Shown here piece after piece: positions 1-15,060 of a stretch of 64,000 nucleotides of DNA. Each line of letters opens with the position of its first letter. The stretch's first letter is position 1. A program made the position numbers and the translations under genes. The notes below the pieces were generated by a model. That model worked only from the letters and a program-made list of their open reading frames with translations. It made no database searches and was not told the DNA's origin. Source of the stretch: Bugula neritina. Taxonomy: Eukaryota; Bryozoa; Gymnolaemata; Cheilostomatida; Bugulidae. The stretch is from contig OZ037769.1 in NCBI GenBank assembly GCA_964035545.1, forward strand, positions 1,844,501-1,908,500, in the 5' to 3' direction.

Positions 1-152
1 TATATACATGACATATATATACCGTGACATATATACATGACATATATATACCCGTGACATATATACATGACATATATATACCGTGACATATATACGTGAC
101 ATATATATACCGTGACATATATACATGACATATATATACCGTGACATATATA
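1..152. repeat. 29-bp AT-rich tandem repeat
   Basis: About five head-to-tail copies of a 29-bp unit (TATATACATGACATATATAT followed by ACCGTGACA), with one single-base insertion and one A-to-G change. It lies in the tensin intron just upstream of the first visible exon. It is alternately purine-pyrimidine and strongly AT-rich. Confidence 0.9.
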
Positions 153-175
153 CCACGTCCTACTCTTCTTGTAGA

Positions 176-3100
176 CACGTACAGTTCTCCAACGGACACG
201 CTGCCGACCACTTAGGTATGCAAGATCTTCATAATCAGTCAGTAGCAGTTCAAAGGGTAAACGCGGCAGCCTACGGGGGCGTGGCTAGTGCTGGCTACTC
301 TCATGGTATGACCTCCTCTGCGGCAGCCACTGGTAGTAGATATAATCTGTATAACGCTGCTCCTCTCTCTCCCGTCGCTGCTAGTTTTCACGGCAGCATG
401 CTGCCGACTCAGACTGGACCACCCAGTGTCTACCACGGGGTATCCTACGGCTCCAGAAGAGGCAGCATGCAAAGTCTTGTCGCTGCTTCTGGTATGTGTC
501 TGTCTGTTCTTACTCTGCTTCCTTTTCCTGTCACATGTTTACGTTCAGGTGTCTGTTGATAATTGCACTGTGTAACTCATTTCTTCAGTTCAACACTTTA
601 ATAAGAGTTTCTCAACACTTTATTGTCTGGAGTTTTCTTTTCAATTTAACTCTTTGAGACAAAAGTCAAAATATTGCTTGCATCATTTCCGCAAGGAACT
701 CATATATTCAGTTTAGGCTAAAATTTATGTTTTTTGTTTTTGATGCTAAACTCAGGGTTTAACTATTTCATTCTAAAATGAAAATGCATGAGAAGATAAT
801 CCTATATAACTAACTGCATGCGGTATTCAGGCTTGCTCCAACTAACAGCTCGCTCTCGAACAGGTTTAATAAAACTCTACGGTGCTCCGCTCTCTTTACT
901 TCCTGTTTGTACTAACTGCCACCAATTCCGCTCATCTAATGCTCAGCGCGTTGGTCTGCTGCTTGAGGCCTGAGTTCTTAGTCTGATGATCCTATGTGTA
1001 TCATCGCACTAGCTGCACCACCCCACCACCTTTCAAGGCTGATTCTATAAATTTATCTGTTATCACCTGCTACTGCACTGGTAAGACTACTTATTAACTA
1101 ATATATACCGTCTTAGTCCTAGAATACAGTCCTATAGTTGAGTACACCTGCATGGTAAGGCATGAACATGTACTAACTGGTGGTAGGAAGGGTTTCCATA
1201 CCCACCCGTACTAGGAATACAACTGCTGTTCACCAAGTCTTTTTAACCAATTGTTGATTTTATACTCTCAACTAATGTTATTGTTGTTATAACCACCTGA
1301 GTTTGAAGTTAACCAACATCGCGTGTGTGGAGTTATCTTTCCACAAGTCTTGATTCTACTAGGAATATAATTGGAATATTTTAGAGGTATTTGGTTCTGA
1401 GAACAACCATGTGACGGCAAAGTTTGTGAAAGACACATCAAAGTACTGGTACAAGCCGGCAATCTCCAGAGAGGATGGTGCGTGTGAAATATGTTCCACA
1501 CAATTCTAGAGTTTTCCGTTCTTGAAGTGTTTAGAAAATATGCAATTATTAGCGAATCAAAAGCTAAGTTTGTGCAGTGTTTTATGTCCCTATTGTTGCA
1601 GTCATTAACCAGCTGAAGGGAACTGTGCCCGGCACTTTCATCGTAAGAGATAGTAGCAGTTTTCCCGGAGCATTTGGTCTAGCAGTGAGGGTGGGTCAGT
1701 TACCAGCCAACATACAAGTCAAGCCCGGAAGTGACCTCGCAGCCGAACATGTCAGGTTTTACCTCATTGAGCCAACAGCCAAGGGCGTCAAACTGAAAGG
1801 CTGCAGTAACGAGCCCGTATTCGGTGAGTTGTGAGACAAAATGCTCTCCCGAGTACCCAACTGTGATTACTTCCTGCTAATTTATTGGAGGGATTTTAAC
1901 AATTTCACTGAAACATTGTAAAAAGCTAATTTACTCCAATAATTCTAGCAACTTTACTGAATTATTGTAAAAGAGAAAAAAAAACACAAAGTCTTACTTT
2001 CCCGCATGTGGAATATGACATCATAGTTGTATTAGTCACCATGTTGAAGTATTTATTATATTTTGTTACAGCAAGTCTAGCTGCTCTAATATATCAGCAT
2101 ACAATCACACCTCTGGCTCTTCCATGTAAACTACTTCTCCCTGATCCAGGTACAGGCTCTATGTTGACACATTATACTCTATGTTGATACGTTATACTCT
2201 ATGTTGATACATTATACTCTACGCTGACACATTATGCTTTATGTTGATACATTATACTTTATGTTGATACATTATGTTCTATGCTGACACATTATACTCT
2301 ATGCTGACACATTATACTCTATGCTGACACATTATACTCTATATTGATACATTATGCTCTATGCTGACACATTATACTCTATGTTGACACATTATACTCT
2401 ATGTTGATATTTTATGCTCTATGTTGATACATTATACTCTATGCTGATACATTATACTCTATGTTGATACATTATACTCTATGTTGATACATTATACTTT
2501 ATGTTCATTTACTTGATTTACTAAATATATGAAATTAGTTTGCATATCCTAGAATTTTGATGAATAAATTATTTATTGAGTATTTAAATCCAAACTCTGC
2601 AATTGATACAGTTATCCATGCACGTGACAAACTGTATAAAACATAACTATAATATCAAGATCATGTTGTAAGAACATGCTATGAGTCTTCTGTTAGTATT
2701 GATGTAACAACACTGATTGTAGACCGCGTCAACTCGTTCAACATGGTGGGAGGAATTGACCAGGTGGATGGCTCGTTGAGTAGTCCCGGGATGAATGGTG
2801 ATGTCACCAGCTCGGCCAGCGAACTCCTCAAACATGGAGCTGGTAAGATGGCAGTATGCTTATGCTTTTCAGAATGTATTATTTTAGGGCCTCCATTTTA
2901 AAAGAATTTTTAATTTTGTATTCTCTTTTTATGAGTAACTTTTGAAGTTGTTGAGCCTTAAAACCACAATCAGAAAGACTATTTACTTTCAATATAACCT
3001 TAAAATGTAATTTATTTACCTGCGTCTAAGAGCTTGTATTTACCTGCGTCTTAAAACTTGTTTGCTGACTTTCAGCTTGCAGCGTAGTTTATCTGAACAA

Positions 3101-4174
3101 CGTGGACACAGAGTCGTTGACTGGGCCCCAGGCGGTATCTAAAGCTGTTCAGCAAACATTTACTAAAGGCCTGCTTGACACAACTGTGGCCACCTTCAAG
3201 GTGTCTAATGATGGTATCACAGTGACTGACACTAACCACAGGTGAGTCATAGCAACTGACACCAGCTGCAGGTGAGTGAGTCCATAACTCTTTTGTTGTG
3301 GTACCATTACTGTTGTATACCTTAAGATTGGTGCTTCTCACATATTTGTCTGTAAATATTCCATATGATAGGGCATTGTGTATCAACAATGTTAAAATAA
3401 AGATTCATACCAATATGTTTTGCAACATTGATATTGTAGAGCAAATTGAAAACGCTAGAATCTTCTTACAGGTTGTTCTTCAGGCAGCATTTCCCCCGAG
3501 ACAGCGTGTCATTCTGTGGAATAGATCCGGCTGACAGAAGGTTTACCCAGACCCTTGACAATGGAATGAATATAAAGGAGGCTCGGTATGTGTATGATGA
3601 TGTAATAGTCTGTAACCTTGCCTCTGCTGCGTAGGTGTTTCACTCTTTAGTCACTGCTGCGTAGGTGTTTCACTCTTTAGCCTCTGCTGCTCAAGGTGTT
3701 TCCCAATAGATGGTTTTGGTTGATAGTCGTTTATACTAAATGTTAGTTGTTATAGAAATTGACCATATTTTTTGTAATTTTTGTAGTATATATTTTTTCA
3801 TAAACATAACAATAAACATCATAATAAAATATAAGATCAAACTGAAAATCGAACTCAGTAGTTCGATAGGACAAGTGCTGTTTTGAATTCTTGAAAAAGA
3901 TTTATTAGTTTTCTTCTCATTTTATTCAAAAGTTCAAATTTCGCTGACATCTTGTAAAAGCATTATTTTTATAAAGTTGTAGTTTTAGCGTCTCTAAATG
4001 ACTTTCTAGACAGGTTTTGTTGTACGTTTGACCTTGACATATTGTAGATTGTTTGGGTTTGTCGCTAAGAAGAAGAAAGGCGGCAACCATTGCTTGCTGT
4101 TTGCCGAGATGGACCCTGAGCAGCCCGCTACCGCTGTCGTCAATTTCGTTACTAAAGTTATGATGAACAAATGA
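176..4174 (+). CDS. tensin, C-terminal part (SH2 + PTB), 5' truncated by window
   Basis: Tensins link integrin and actin at focal adhesions; the SH2 domain binds phosphotyrosine and the PTB domain binds integrin tails. Nine exons join in frame into 422 residues: 176-491, 831-863, 1385-1477, 1602-1823, 2072-2149, 2723-2842, 3076-3241, 3472-3585, 4048-4174. The first exon is a low-complexity Ser/Ala/Tyr linker that includes an RRGS site. The SH2 domain runs from about 1400 to 2149: it opens with [10 protein letters not shown], carries the phosphotyrosine-binding Arg in [10 protein letters not shown], and contains [11 protein letters not shown] and [10 protein letters not shown], all typical of tensin. 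The PTB domain runs from 3076 ([10 protein letters not shown]) through [11 protein letters not shown] and [20 protein letters not shown] to the stop. The 33-bp exon 831-863 fits both phases but is the least certain. SH2 directly followed by PTB at the C-terminus is diagnostic of the family. Which tensin paralogue this is cannot be decided. An AATAAA at 5020-5025 is a possible polyadenylation signal. Confidence 0.93.
2157..2510. repeat. 20-bp minisatellite in tensin intron
   Basis: About 17 tandem copies of a 20-bp unit (TCTATGTTGACACATTATAC) with scattered G/A, C/T and T/C differences between units. It fills much of the intron between the last SH2 exon (ending 2149) and the linker exon starting at 2723. 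No open reading frame or splice site is associated with it. Confidence 0.92.
3224..3285 (+). repeat. tandemly duplicated exon end and splice donor
   Basis: The 3' end of the first PTB exon plus its donor is copied about 33 bp downstream: ACTGACACTAACCACAG|GTGAGT (donor at 3242) is followed by ACTGACACCAGCTGCAG|GTGAGT. Only the first donor keeps the PTB reading frame; use of the second would read into an in-frame TGA within a few codons. Confidence 0.75.
3627..3705. repeat. short 32-bp tandem repeat
   Basis: Three imperfect copies of a unit around CTGCTGCGTAGGTGTTTCAC inside the tensin PTB intron; the third copy has diverged. No function visible. Confidence 0.8.
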
Positions 4175-6120
4175 GGTCTTCACCTTCGTGGGCGCACTTC
4201 CTGTGATGGGAGTGTGAGAATGTGCACAATACAGGGAATTCTGGGTAGACCGTAGCTTGTTAGTAAAGGCTGCGGTTGCTGTATTTTATTTGCTGCTAGC
4301 TAATATCTTGACAACTGAACATAGTGGTTTGTATTTGCTGTATATTTCATGTGTTTTGAGAATCGTAATGGTGCTTGATTTGTTTATATACTATTATGTC
4401 CTGGAAAAACCACAGACCTTGTAGTTTGTCAAATCCTAACTTCAAATTATATTTTCTAATACTTTTGTTTTGCTGTGTCATTTATGAATTGTATTCGCTA
4501 ATCACGTGTTACTCTTTTGCTAAGTGGTCCTGAAAATTTTCTCTATTTATTATAAGTATTTATAAGAATTGTATTTTAACTCATAACTACATATATACTA
4601 TGGTTGGCTTATCTTACCGTAGAAGTTGTCATTTCATGCATGATACCTGGGTGCACAACTTCCAATCAACTGGTAATCAAAACTAAACTTTGGTCTACAA
4701 TAATTATTGTTTTTCTATGAAAGTATAATTATTGTATTCAATCACTAATTAATAGAATCTCTCATAACTTAGAAATTTACCTGATAATTGGTTTGTCTCC
4801 TCATGTTACGTAACTAAGTGGAAACGTATTAGCTATCTGTATGGTGTGTTGAAGGAGCGAGGAGAAGATAACTTTGATGCTGTAAGTTGAACTCGCTGTT
4901 AACATTGCAAGCAGCTCCTTTCTACCTTATGATACCTTATTATACTCTGTGACTTGCATTGCTTTATATTTCTTCATAATAATATTTATAGATGAGTTGT
5001 TTATCTCTAATTTTTATACAATAAACTGTTTATATACAATTTTGTCAGTTGTCTTTCTTTTACGTTAATTGTTTCATGGATTGATGTCTCATAAGGCTGC
5101 ACTTTATAGTCTATAAACTTGATTCAAATTAAGATGCTTGAGATGAAGTTTTGGGTTTTGATCCAAAACTTCATCTCAAGCACCTGTTCTAACCTTTCAA
5201 CTTCTAGTATGACACATTAACTAGCCTGGTGAAGTAATATACTACATATATATGTATCTATACAATGCATACTGGCAACATTGAATAACTGCTATATTCT
5301 TGCAAGAGTTATGTGCTCTGTATTACCCAAAAAATACTATTCTAGTGTTATAGATATGTCTATTTTAATTAATTAATTAATTTAATTAATTAAAATATCA
5401 TTCTTTCAAATACTGAGTTAAATATATACACTTTTTCTATTTGCAGTCCCATTATGATCATAATTAGGCATTGTTTACACTTGTGCTTTCACAAACTATA
5501 TACCTAATACACTGCATGCTTCGGGTAATGATTCAAATAAAGATCTAGGATCAAGTGTGCCAGCATTGTTTTCCTGTTACTATTTATGAAAAATAGCATA
5601 ATTATAATATAATATTGTATTAATAAGTGATTCAAGCTGAAAGTTCATGTCAAAGCACTATATGTCTGGCAAATTATTGTCTGCAAAACATATCTGGGCA
5701 AAACCTAAGCTAGCATTCTCAATGGTCTATACTCTATAACTACTATAAAATGCACACAAAAATAAATTAGTGGTGTTTAATATCACATATCACATATAAT
5801 ATACAGCTCGAAGCTCAAAAAAGAAAAATTTTGAAATGTTTGGCTCTTGTTATAATGGCATGCCATTTTATTTGGATCTGCTTGGATTTACATTATGCTG
5901 CCCATCCCCTCATTTTTTGATTCAGAATTGTTATAGTGGTTGTAATTACTCAAACACGCATATAAAATATGCATATAAGTTTTTGCATAATAAATATTAT
6001 GATTTAGAAGCGTAGTAAGATATTAAATACATGTATAATAAAACATAATGCATTTTAAATCTTAAACGATAATTTATAGATGGTCTGAAAAAAAAAGAAA
6101 AGAAAGGATTTTTCGTGAAT
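4175..6120. other. intergenic, tensin 3' UTR to SRSF10 promoter
   Basis: About 1.9 kb of AT-rich sequence without a supportable exon. The first ~850 bp may be tensin 3' UTR, ending near the AATAAA at 5020-5025. It contains a perfect 20-bp inverted repeat (5135-5182) and an AT palindrome: TATTTTAATTAATTAA at 5361-5376 is repeated inverted at 5382-5397. Confidence 0.6.
5135..5182. repeat. perfect 20-bp hairpin
   Basis: The left arm TGCTTGAGATGAAGTTTTGG (5135-5154) is exactly complementary, inverted, to 5163-5182, with an 8-nt loop between. The arms are mixed sequence, not simple AT. The stem is shorter than an animal microRNA precursor, so I do not call it one. Confidence 0.85.
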
Positions 6121-6290
6121 GGAGTTGTCTTAACAATTTATCTAGCGCTTGACATAACTCGATGCGCACGCTTTGTGACGTAAAAAACTCCTTACCGCCA
6201 TCCGCCATTTTCCTTCCAATGAGTCGGTAAAACATCCGCGTTTTAGTACACACTTGTATTTCTTCAACCATTGCTCACGGGAGAAAAGAA
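6121..6290 (+). promoter_or_regulatory. probable SRSF10 promoter / 5' UTR
   Basis: This stretch has more CpG and GC than its surroundings. Just upstream of the start codon it shows a CRE-like TGACGTAA at 6176-6183, a pair of CCGCCAT elements at about 6195-6208 (the second, CCGCCATTTT, resembles a YY1 site) and a CCAAT at 6216-6220. No TATA box is evident. The transcription start cannot be placed from sequence. Confidence 0.45.
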
Positions 6291-8826
<2,536 letters not shown>

Positions 8827-9221
8827 TGCGCCAGTTGGACAGTCTATTGACAATATCTTAGCAAAAAGCTGTTTGAGTTCACATGACTTGAGCGTTACCA
8901 CATCTATTGTAAATTTGAATGTATATAGTCAACAATATTATATTATCTCCACACTGAAACCTCGCGTTATTCCTTGGAAGCTGATGAGACTTTTATGGTG
9001 TAAAATCTGTATAGAAGGCGATTGTTATTAAACCAGCAAATAAATTAATAACTGATTTTGCCCAAAAATGCATATGTATTGTATAATATAAATATTGTAT
9101 TACAAAAAACTATTTACAAAATAAATACATCACATTTACACTGTAAAGATCATTATGGAAAACACAACTGACTGCAGGAAACTGTAATAAATATATGCGA
9201 TGATTGTCAGTTATTTCAAGG
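8827..9221. other. convergent 3' region between SRSF10 and zinc-finger gene
   Basis: This interval carries the 3' UTR of SRSF10, with AATAAA at 9039-9044, and presumably the 3' UTR of the opposite-strand zinc-finger gene. The stop codons are only 395 bp apart, so the two transcripts may overlap tail to tail. No further coding sequence is seen. Confidence 0.6.
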
Positions 9222-12200
9222 TCAACCAGGACAGGTATTTGCTGCTGCAGAAAGCTTCATGTTTGCTGCGCTGCCCTGCATGTTGGTATCTTGCTGTATC
9301 TGGTGCTCACTGTTGATCACTAGTGAGGGGGTGGTGTTAGCATCTCCGCCAGGCATTTCTAAGGTTTCAGTAGGTATTTGGGATTCCATGGCAGCAGCCT
9401 AGAAATCAATGAGACTTGGTATCAATGGATTCCATGGGAACCCCAGAAGCATGAATAACAGGTTTTCCTTTCCAGCAGGTTATTTGTTACTTGCACATTT
9501 TAGGAGCTATTTTGAGGACACAATAGTTGGGAGTGTGTCCATAGAAAGCCAATGATAGCCATAGCTACGTAATTAAGCGCTGGAGCATAGTGGTGTCTAA
9601 AATCAGCATCAAAAGGCTATACAGAAGTTATACATAAAGTACCTGAAGTGTGTCCATCTCCTGCAGAGGTGTAGACACCTGTTCCTGTACCACCACTTCG
9701 GCAGTGCGAGCATTCTTGGTTGCTGTTGCTGGGATTTGAAATGACACTTTGTGGGATTTAAGCCCACCTGAAAAGAGACCACAACAGGCATGTATGTACA
9801 CTTTTATACAGATACTACTGTGATGAGACTATCAGCTGTATTAATTAGACCATGTATTCAGATTTACTCTAATAGTAGTACAGTAAATAATCTTGTTAAA
9901 GAGGAAAGACAACTCCTCTATAAAGTAGAGAAGAGAGAACAACTATACTTGAGCACATAAAAGAAGCATCAATCACATACCATGTACGACTAGTATAGTC
10001 TCGATTGTGGTCTCAATATTTTCAGGCAGCATCTCTCCATCTTCTGACAGTGTCGGGGCAATGGCGTTGAGAGCTGAACAAATGAGCTGAGTAACGTTGG
10101 CCGAGCCGTTAGTGAGGTCGTGTATCGCCCCGAGTTTAATAGAAAAGTTTCCGGCTCCTTCCGCGTGACCTTGAGCATACTCTGTGGACGGCACCAAGAG
10201 AGACTGCAAGCAGAAGACATGACCTGATATAAGACAAACAGAGAACTTGTGACGTAGGCAGTGCGTGTCCTAGTAACACAGGTCAGTTAATATCAGTTGA
10301 TTTGATGTCAATAAATTATGTCAGGGCTGCAATAATTTGTTTGTAAAATATTTCAAATGACAAAAGCCGACTATAGAAATAAAATAATAAAAACAACCTG
10401 AAGATAGAAAGTCAGTGCTGGGTGCATTTACATGTTAGAGTAAAAGTACACAGAGAGAAGCAGTACCTCGTCTATTAGCCCGATCTCATGATCACGGAGA
10501 TGATTGCCAAAGAGAGTTTTATTGACGGTTCTGTAGGGGCACTTGGGGCAACTGAAGCACCTGTCAGATGCGGGGTGTTTGCTTTTCAGGTGCAGTTTTA
10601 GTGAGACAGCTTGTATACAGGCATAGGCACAGTGAGGGCACTTGTAGGGCTTGTCACCAGAGTGTCTCATACGGTGTCTCCTCATGGAGTTGTGGTCCCC
10701 TGTTACGTAATCACACTGGTCACACCTGCAAGGTAGAGTCAAGCTGAATAGGACAAGGAAAACATCTTATCACAATGCACCACCAGCTTGTTATTCTACT
10801 TGAAAGGTATTACAGTTTAGTCATATCAAATCTGCCTCCTTATAATATTATAATAAAAAATGATAAGCTGGTAGAAATAATATTGTGAGACGGGTTTACT
10901 ACTGACACCCCACTGACACCTTACTGAATATGAACAAGTAATATACTGACACCTTACTGAATATGAACGAGTGATAGACTGACACCTTACTGAATATGAA
11001 TAACTAATAGACTAATAATAGAATAGTACTAGTAAAGTGAGAGACTAACTTGAAGGGTTTTTCTCCAGTATGAGTTCTCATATGGAGCTGCATCATGGCC
11101 TTCCTGGCAGCTTTATGTCCACAAAACTTGCAGGTAAAAGGCTTCAGCTACAAGAAAATTATGTATTGGTCAATAATTTCAGCAAGTGTATATATAATAT
11201 AGTAAGTGTATGCATGTGCTGATATAACGGAGAAAAGGAGCACAAGGAAAGAGGGTAAAGGTCACTCACCTTCTCGTGTACAGCCTCGATATGACACTGG
11301 AGAGACTTCTGGTTAGCGAACGTTCTCTTACAGATACCACAGGCCACCTGCACGAACCAATGTCTCCCTGACATGCTCTCCTTCTCCTTGACATCCACCC
11401 CCGCAACGTGGACCAGAGAGTGGTTCTTGAGCTGCGCCTGCTGCTTGAACCCCTTCTGACAGATCTCACAGACGAACGGCTTCTCGCTGCCGTGTGTCTG
11501 CTGGTGTATGAGCAGTTTACTCTTCACAGTGGCTCTGTAGTCGCACTGGTCACAGGCCAGCATTCCCAAGTCAATCTGCAAACAGACGGCTAGACTAAAC
11601 TAAAAGAGTGGCGGGGGGGAGGGGAGAGCAGTGTGTGTTCATCCTCTGCTGCGTTAATAAAATCCAGACTATTTTAGCAATGACACGCCTCACCGAGTGC
11701 TCTTTCCAGGCGTGCTGTTTAAACTCCACCCACACCAGCGTCTTGAACTGGGATCCCTCCTTGCACTCCGTCTCCGGACATGTGAAGAAGGGGTGTCCAT
11801 TCTCATCCACCTCTTTACTGTGCGTCATGTTGTGGTACACGAGATGGTCCTCTTTCACAAACCTGTGGAATACATAAACAGCAATTTCAAATCGAGGCTT
11901 CAGTTTCATCCAATTAAATCACTCCACCATTACTGTAGTTAGCCAATCACACAGCCAGTGTTATTTAGCCCCACCTTGCCCTGCACTGGTCACACTTGAA
12001 TGGGTAGTCGAGAGATCTCTGTAGAGGACTGCTGGACCGTCGGCGACTGTAGAACTGAGAGTCTGTCATGTCTTTAGTCCGTCTGGGAATGAGATAGTCG
12101 TCTCTCAGGTGTCTGGGGGCTCTTCTCTTTCTCTTACCGGGAATCTCTATCTCCACGTACCTGAGGTGGTAAACTCACATGTGACATGGGCAGAGCTAAG

Positions 12201-14135
12201 GAAGATACATATACATAGAATGTCACACCTGCTACAGACTATCACACCTGCTACAGACTATCACACCTGCTGCAGACTATCACACCTGACACATAGCGTC
12301 TCATGTGACATGTAGAATATCTTACGTGACATTGGTGTTTGTCTCATCTGTGTAGACTATTTCTGCGTCAGCCTCATCATCCGTGACATCAGAGGCAGTG
12401 GGCGGGGCTTGGCCTGATGCCAACTCCACGGAAACCAGAGGCTGCCGACTGTCTTTCTTAGCCAACTCTTCCAGCTCGGCCTTAGACTTGCGACCAACCT
12501 TCTTCCTGACCACCTGTTATACCAGAACTCAGACTATATACTGTATACTCAGACTACATACTGTATACTCAGACTATATACTGTATACTCAGACTATATA
12601 CTGTATACTCAGACTACATACTGTATACTCAGACTATATACTGTATACTCGTTACACTATCGTTGCTCACAAACTAACCTGAGTAGACATGCTGACTCTA
12701 CCATCTGGCCGCTCCTCTCTGCCAGAAATAATAGTATTAGTGTCTTTTTCAGCAGAGAGCAGAGTGGCAGCGGGGTCACCCGTGTTCTCAGTCTGAGAAC
12801 TGAAGTCTAGGTCAAGGACAATGGCAGCTGGCGAATCAGAGATGACTCCTATTTCTAACTTATGAGCTTCCACCATGTGCTTCTTGCATTTCTCTACATC
12901 CTGCAGTAAATGGATAGGAGAATATCTGTAAGCTGATTGGCTGATGAGAGTCGAGGAAAGAGATGCAGTATAATTACTAAATATACGTAGACATGAGTTA
13001 ACATGGCTGTACCTCGAAACTGGAATGACAACTCCCACAGATGAAAGCTCCTTTAGACTCTAAGGCTGAGTTCTTGTTCAGGAAAACCTGTGACTGATTC
13101 TCTCCGGAATCGAGATAGACGACCTTGACATACGACAAACACCGATAACTGCAGCAGCTTATACAAAGTGTTACAGCACAAAGGTAGGCTGCAAACTTGA
13201 AGTAACATTTACACACAGAGTCATTCAGTTGAGACTAGTGAGGCTAGAGTTGTGTAATTAAATTAACGCGTCTGTATTCTTGGTTTAGTCATTCCAAAAT
13301 AGTTAAATACTGTGAAGATAATAAAATGATAACACGAGACATCCAGCAGTATTTATGTTATTATGTTATCAAACAACTATACTATCAGTCTAGATGAAGC
13401 AATATATTTCTAAATTAAGAGTTGTCCTACATGAGGATACTACAGTCTAGAAAACAGTAAGCCATATTACCTGCTCTGTGGGATTCCCATTGACAAATTT
13501 CTGTATATTAACTGGCTGTATACTGCTACCGGCAATATAAGACCCGGTGTTTCCAGTTTCATCTACTAAACCAGCCAGAATGGCGGCTGTCTGTGCATCA
13601 GCCCCCTCACCAACAGCAAGTTCTGGAGACTTAGTCTACATAAAGCATTTAGGGGACTGAGTCTATTCAAAGCATTTGATAAACCTTTATAATTCAGATG
13701 TAGTTAACTATTAATTTAGTTCACCAACAACACTTACACATCTCAGTTTAAAAGTTTACTTTATTTAAAACTGTTGCAATTATTTAGTGAGCGTTAACAA
13801 GCAGGCATGGGGTGGTGTCTCTTTTTAATACATTTCAAAGTCCAAACGCACAGCACGTCTATAAAATATACGTGTATTTTTAAAAGTTCACCACTGCCAC
13901 TAAAACATTTAGAAACATTTGATGCTGAAATGCAGAGTTTTTCAAGCTGAATGTTAATAGAAATTATCTTAATACTACATACATCGAGAGGTGCGCCCGA
14001 GCTTTTTGCTGACGTGGATGGAAGATGTTCCGTTTTTACGTGGTCAAATAACTCCGTCTGTTTCGAGCAAACAAATTCACAAACCTTGCATTTGAAGGTC
14101 GTGATAACATCCATAAACTGTGACATGACATCCAT
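9222..14135 (-). CDS. C2H2 poly-zinc-finger protein, complete, 13 exons, 793 aa
   Basis: Probable nuclear DNA-binding regulator. Exons from 5' to 3' on the minus strand: 14135-13983, 13635-13471, 13123-13013, 12900-12679, 12513-12326, 12160-11975, 11862-11694, 11575-11270, 11147-11050, 10725-10467, 10203-9981, 9767-9643, 9398-9222. All phases match and the frame ends with TGA at 9224-9222. I count eleven fingers. One is at the extreme N-terminus (FKCKVCEF, residues ~14-38); one is split by an intron (FICGSCHSSFE + DVEKCKKHMVEAH); eight are between exons 6 and 10, including the consecutive TGEKPF / SGDKPY-linked trio. Finger four is irregular: CPETEC spacing and a longer loop before its histidines. 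Between fingers are an acidic stretch (DVTDDEADAE) and basic ones (GRKSK, KRKRR). The C-terminal ~190 residues lack fingers and are rich in Thr, Gln and Ala. I do not recognise the orthologue; its N-terminal finger and layout loosely recall ZNF335-type proteins, but that is weak. Confidence 0.88.
10912..11018. repeat. 33-bp tandem repeat in zinc-finger intron
   Basis: Three consecutive copies of a unit starting ACTGACACCTTACTGAATAT followed by a variable GAAC(A/G)AGT part. It lies in the intron between the exons at 11147-11050 and 10725-10467. Confidence 0.85.
12222..12290. repeat. 20-bp tandem repeat in zinc-finger intron
   Basis: Three to four copies of CACACCTGCTACAGACTAT, in the short intron between the exons ending at 12326 and starting at 12160. 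No function visible. Confidence 0.85.
12530..12655. repeat. 20-bp minisatellite in zinc-finger intron
   Basis: Six near-identical copies of ACTCAGACTATATACTGTAT, differing by T/C at one position, filling most of the short intron between the exons 12900-12679 and 12513-12326. Confidence 0.92.
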
Positions 14136-15060
14136 TTTGATTTTTCTGGATTTCCAGTTATTAACTATTAAGGTTGTAAATTTACCATTCCTATACTAGA
14201 AGTAGAAAGTGCATGGTGATGGTTAAAATTATATCAAGACAAATGCATTGCAAAACAAACAGAAAATCACAAGGTATATAGGGCATATAATAAACATGAT
14301 TATGTATACTCCAAGTAATTTTTAGACAAAATAAAATTTACGAAAGCAATAAAATGGAGTTATTGTCTCGTACAGGTTCCTCTGAGCGCCATTTTAACTG
14401 GCTGCCAAACTTTAGTCTCTAATAACGAGGTTTGACATATGTTTTTACAAGTATCACTACAGCGTTATATGTAGTTAAATATTTACTACAAAAATTTGAT
14501 TTCTAAACTAAATAGCTCATAACAAATATATAAATAAGTCAAAATAAGTTGAAATAAAACAAAAAGTAACTTACGAAATTTAAGACTTATCTTGCTCGGC
14601 ACTGAATTTGATTGGCATTGTGATTAGCTCGTCAAAAACGCACCGGCAATTATTCTACTCGATATCAAAGTTAGAAGACATATAAATTTAAAAACAATTT
14701 TTATCTACAATTATTTATTTACAAAAAAGTTATTTACAATATTGTTTTTGTATACATTTTCACATTTCTCTGCTTAATGAGGATAATGATAGAAATAGTT
14801 TTCGATTTCTAAAAATATTTTTAAAGAGTTGTCAGCTTTTTTTTCATTGCATATCGTAATGATGACACATTAAAGGTCTAACAAGATTACGTGTTCAATG
14901 TTCACACATCGATTTTGTAGCAATCTTGAATTATAAAAATGCAAAATAATTGACGTGGAAGCTGGATCCAAACAAACTTCAAGGCTTTGGTATAGATTGA
15001 AAAATTACTGAAATACTAAATCATTGTAACTGTCACTGTGTATGTGTCTGTGTGCTTGTT
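14136..15060. other. upstream region of zinc-finger gene; start of duplicated segment
   Basis: No coding sequence seen. It contains the 5' UTR/promoter side of the minus-strand zinc-finger gene. A GCGCCATTTTAA element at about 14387 resembles a YY1-type site. From about 14350 onward the sequence resembles 28.39-28.78 kb (for example the shared CATTTTAACTGGCTGC and AATTGACGTGGA), marking the left part of the tandem duplication. Confidence 0.5.

Noticed and set aside
2157-2510. CRISPR-like array
   Set aside because: Units abut with no variable spacers and the locus is an animal intron; it is a minisatellite.
4850-4885. Small exon reading KERGEDNFDA before a GTAAGT
   Set aside because: No partner exon, no family match and no phase constraint; chance donor in tensin downstream sequence.
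5135-5182. microRNA precursor
   Set aside because: The 20-bp stem with 8-nt loop is shorter than Drosha/Dicer substrates and flanks do not extend the pairing.
9222-14135. Assignment of the zinc-finger gene to ZNF335
   Set aside because: Only the isolated first finger and general layout look alike; the clustered fingers do not clearly match, so no symbol is given.
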